A DNA stretch of 64,000 nt from Candidatus Gastranaerophilales bacterium. GTDB lineage: Bacteria; Cyanobacteriota; Vampirovibrionia; Gastranaerophilales; Gastranaerophilaceae. Position numbers and translations under genes: made by a program. Where the stretch lies: assembly GCA_944324395.1 (NCBI GenBank), contig CALUWC010000004.1, positions 62,001 through 126,000 of the forward strand. Direction: 5' to 3'. The notes under the pieces are model-generated. The model worked only from the letters and a program-made list of their open reading frames with translations. It was not told where the DNA came from and ran no database searches. Within the stretch, counting starts at the first letter, position 1. Each line of letters begins with the position of its first letter. Shown piece by piece: positions 61,442 to 64,000 of this stretch.

Positions 61442-62842
61442 TTGAAAAAGAAGATAGCAATACTATTATTGGCAAGTTTTATTTTAACAAATCTTACTCC
61501 ATTATCATGTCTGGCAATAAATAAAAAATCATCAAATGAACCTAAAAAAGTTTCTATCACAAAAACTCATAAACAAAGACAAAAAAGTGATGAATTTAAA
61601 TATGAGTATATAAACTATGACTGGTGGAAAAATTTTAATGATGGTATTTTGAATGGCTATATTGATAAGGCAATTAAAAATAATTATGACTTAAAATCTG
61701 CTACAATAGCAGTTGATGAATATTATCAGGCAGTAAGAATGCAATTTGCAAATGAGTTGCCAATGGCCGGTGTCGGTTTTTCTCCGGCATTTTCAAAACA
61801 ACCGGGTACAACAAGTTCAGGGTGGATGTTTGCAACTCCTGCCATTGCAAATTATGAATTAGATTTATTTTTGAAAAACAGAGATAAAACAAAAGCTTCT
61901 GAAAGAGAATATGAAGCATCTTTGCAAGATGAAAGGGCTGCCTATATTTCTATAGCTTCTGCTGTTGGTACAACTTATTTAAATATTGTTAAATTGGATA
62001 AAATGATAGAATTGCAGGAAGATATTGTAAAAGATAGAAAATTAATTTATGAATTGATGCTTGCAAGAAATAAGGAAGGTTTAACATCAACTGCAGATAC
62101 TGTAAAAGCTAATAAATCTTATATTGCCGGTAATACGAATTTAACCGAATATAAAAAACAAAGGACAAAATTATTAAACCAATTAAGTGTATTAATTGGA
62201 GAAAACCCAAATAATATAGAGTCTTTGAAAAGAATAAGCTATGATGAATTAAATTTCTCAGGTCCAATTCCGGCAGAAATTCAATCAGAAATAATTTCAC
62301 AGCGTCCTGATTATATAAAGGCAGAAAAAATGATTGAAAAAGCCGGTATAGATGTAAGGGTTGCTAAAAAAGAGTTTTTGCCGTCAATAAATATTACGGG
62401 TCTTGCATTATTTTTAGCAGGAGATATCGGTAGTGCGTGGTCTACAAAGAATGCTCTTGCTGCTCTTGCTGCAGGAGTTAATCTTCCTATATTTACAGGT
62501 GGAAGAAGATTAGCAAATCTAAGATTGAAAAAAGATGAATATGAAAGACTTTTAAATAATTATTATCAAACAAATTTAACAGCAATTCAGGAAGTAAATG
62601 ATGCACTGGTGTCTATAAAACTTGACAGGGAAAAATACAACGATACTGAAACTCAAGCCAAGTTAGAAAGAGAAGATTTCGGTTACAGTACCGGTAAGTA
62701 TAATGAAGGCACTATATCAAAGCTTGATTTGGTTCAAGTTAGAGAAAACGTATTATTTACAGACCAGCAGGTTGTTAATGATAAAATCAATTGCCTTGTA
62801 GATTATATAGGTCTATATAAAGCAGTTGGAAGCCAGTTATAA
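61442..62842 (+). CDS. Outer-membrane efflux protein (TolC/OprM-NodT family)
   Basis: The start is TTG with AGAGGA upstream. A signal peptide (KKKIAILLLASFILTNLTPL, then SCLA) precedes a 440-residue mature protein with the two duplicated OEP halves. Visible are YINYDWWKNFNDGILNGYID, AIKNNYDLKSATIAVDEYY and ANYELDLFLKNRDKTKASE; the second half has SQRPDYIKAEKMIEKAG, ANLRLKKDEYERLLNNYYQT and STGKYNEGTISKLDLVQVRE. It forms the outer-membrane tunnel for the EmrAB pump. The Cys after LS could be lipidated, as in OprM, but the lipobox is weak. Confidence 0.92.
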   Translation: MKKKIAILLLASFILTNLTPLSCLAINKKSSNEPKKVSITKTHKQRQKSDEFKYEYINYDWWKNFNDGILNGYIDKAIKNNYDLKSATIAVDEYYQAVRMQFANELPMAGVGFSPAFSKQPGTTSSGWMFATPAIANYELDLFLKNRDKTKASEREYEASLQDERAAYISIASAVGTTYLNIVKLDKMIELQEDIVKDRKLIYELMLARNKEGLTSTADTVKANKSYIAGNTNLTEYKKQRTKLLNQLSVLIGENPNNIESLKRISYDELNFSGPIPAEIQSEIISQRPDYIKAEKMIEKAGIDVRVAKKEFLPSINITGLALFLAGDIGSAWSTKNALAALAAGVNLPIFTGGRRLANLRLKKDEYERLLNNYYQTNLTAIQEVNDALVSIKLDREKYNDTETQAKLEREDFGYSTGKYNEGTISKLDLVQVRENVLFTDQQVVNDKINCLVDYIGLYKAVGSQL

Positions 62843-62891
62843 AAAAGCATACTAACTCAAAATCTTAATCATATTTTTACTTACTAAATTC

Positions 62892-62914
62892 CCGGCACTT
62901 ATGTGCCGGTTTTA
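62892..62914 (+). terminator. Terminator of the outer-membrane efflux gene
   Basis: CCGGCAC (62892-62898), loop TTAT, GTGCCGG (62903-62909), then TTTTATTTG. It lies 49 bases after the stop at 62842. Confidence 0.87.
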
Positions 62915-62944
62915 TTTGTCTTTTATTTTTAATTGTATATAAAT

Positions 62945-62978
62945 AAAAACCCCGTTAAAATTACCTAACGGGGTTTTT
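62945..62978. terminator. Terminator downstream of the sigma factor gene
   Basis: AAAAACCCCGTTA (62945-62957) pairs with TAACGGGGTTTTT (62966-62978). It lies 16 bases after the rpoD stop on the minus strand and has U-tracts in both directions. Confidence 0.9.
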
Positions 62979-62994
62979 ATAATAGATTTTTAAA

Positions 62995-64000
62995 TTACTC
63001 AACGTATTCTTCCAAACGTTTTTTACGATTAGGATGACGTAATTTTCTTAAAGCTTTAGCTTCAATTTGTCTGATACGTTCACGAGTAACACCAAATAAT
63101 TGTCCTACTTCTTCTAATGTTCTCTGGCGGCCGTCATCCATGCCAAAACGTAATCTCAATACATCACGTTCACGAGGAGAAAGTGTACATAGAACTTCTG
63201 CCAAATCTTCTTTTAATAATTCGGAAGCAACCATTTTTACAGGTGCATCAGCTTCTTTATCTTCAATAAAATCACCCAAACGAGAATCTTCTTCTTTACC
63301 GATAGGAGTTTCTAAAGATAAAGGTTCTTGAGCAATTTTAATAATTTCACGAAGTTTTGGAATAGAAACATTCATTTCTGCAGCCAATTCATCTTCAGTT
63401 GGTTTTCTTGACAAATCTTGTGCTAATTTTCTTGTTACTTTTTTCAATTTGTTGATTGTTTCAACCATGTGAACAGGAATTCTGATAGTTCTGGCCTGAT
63501 CAGCAATAGCACGTGTAATAGCCTGTCTAATCCACCATGTAGCATAAGTTGAAAATTTGAAACCTCTTTCATGGTCAAATTTCTCAGCTGCTCTTATTAG
63601 ACCCAGATTGCCTTCTTGAATTAAATCAAGGAATAACATTCCACGTCCGACATATTTTTTAGCAATACTTACAACCAAACGCAAGTTTGCCTGTACTAAT
63701 TTTCTTTTTGCAATAGCACCCGGAGTTCCGCCTTCCAGGATTTTTCTTGCTAATTCTATTTCTTCATTTGCAGATAATAATTTAATTCTGCCGATTTCAC
63801 GTAAATATAATCTTACGGGGTCATCAATCGCAACATTTTTCGGCAATTCCATATCATTCGGATCAGGTTCTTCAATGTTATGGAGCATATAAATGTCATC
63901 CGGATTAACTTTGTCACCCATTTTTGATGTAACGATATCCTCAATATTATCAGTTGAAATATCAACATTCATATAATTAATAGCATCATTATCAGCATCT
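62995..64000 (-). CDS. rpoD: Primary RNA polymerase sigma factor (RpoD/SigA), N-terminus beyond window
   Basis: The primary sigma factor recognises -10/-35 promoters. The window holds region 1.2 ([20 protein letters not shown]), 2.1-2.4 ([40 protein letters not shown]), region 3 ([20 protein letters not shown]) and region 4 ([38 protein letters not shown]). An ATG lies at 63972, but the frame stays open to base 64000 (residues DADNDAINY precede it), so the true start is probably outside. It is the group 1 type, matching the TTGNNN/TATAAT promoters seen here. Confidence 0.94.
   Translation of the reverse strand, partial: DADNDAINYMNVDISTDNIEDIVTSKMGDKVNPDDIYMLHNIEEPDPNDMELPKNVAIDDPVRLYLREIGRIKLLSANEEIELARKILEGGTPGAIAKRKLVQANLRLVVSIAKKYVGRGMLFLDLIQEGNLGLIRAAEKFDHERGFKFSTYATWWIRQAITRAIADQARTIRIPVHMVETINKLKKVTRKLAQDLSRKPTEDELAAEMNVSIPKLREIIKIAQEPLSLETPIGKEEDSRLGDFIEDKEADAPVKMVASELLKEDLAEVLCTLSPRERDVLRLRFGMDDGRQRTLEEVGQLFGVTRERIRQIEAKALRKLRHPNRKKRLEEYVE

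Overview
This is an AT-rich stretch of bacterial chromosome with dense, short-gapped operons on both strands. I see no phage genes, transposases, CRISPR array, rRNA or tRNA. The cell looks diderm: there is a TolC-type outer-membrane efflux protein with an EmrAB pump, exported TPR proteins and LicD/glycosyltransferase surface chemistry. It also looks anaerobic or microaerobic, with a flavodiiron protein next to ferritin, PPi-dependent phosphofructokinase and an AcsE-like methyltransferase. A pseudopilin, TTTTCTACA boxes beside dnaN (close to the cyanobacterial TTTTCCACA DnaA box, with the origin beside dnaN) and the overall gene style make a non-photosynthetic cyanobacterial relative of the gut (Vampirovibrionia/Melainabacteria, Gastranaerophilales) my best inference. 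No marker gene here proves it.

Layout. 1-1012: truncated lepA and a 52-aa small gene on the minus strand. 1240-6468: an AcsE-like pterin-binding protein, a TPR protein with a lipoprotein, a C_GCAxxG_C_C redox protein, an endonuclease IV-like TIM barrel and an unknown. 6470-8152: pseudopilin and Xer recombinase. 8242-10943: a second exported TPR protein, a small unknown and the ribosome-assembly GTPase EngB. 10944-11557: a gene-free stretch with two inverted-repeat elements. 11558-13310: flavodiiron protein and ferritin. 13383-17660: leuS and pfp. 17867-21933: grpE-dnaJ-beta-propeller-methyltransferase-HIT operon. 22036-26735: a repeat protein with an EF-hand-like loop, spermidine synthase, and an acyltransferase divergent from a small XRE regulator. 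26808-34018: unknown-yceD-rpmF-plsX-fabH-fabD-unknown-fabG, then acpP-fabF from its own promoter. 34171-38055: thiE, a repeat protein, a GDP-mannose enzyme and a structured RNA candidate. 38060-43669: prmC, a bioF-bioG-bioC operon, an unknown and murA. 43831-46896: a large protein with a calpain-like C-terminus, a glyoxalase and a small unknown. 47087-51218: a surface-glycan locus with an XRE-GT2-GT8 cassette flanked by 109-bp inverted repeats. 51199-54802: hisS, a cysteine-cluster protein and a GT39 enzyme. 54870-55110: a candidate replication origin. 55152-62842: a secreted Cys-rich protein, dnaN, ilvE, and an emrB-emrA-marR operon divergent from a tolC-type gene. 62995-64000: primary sigma factor, running off the end.

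The most interesting signals are the inverted-repeat-flanked glycosyltransferase cassette, the candidate oriC with a TTTTCTACA variant of the cyanobacterial DnaA box, the calpain-like protein, and a promoter followed at once by a short ORF and a structured RNA near 37.7-38.05 kb.
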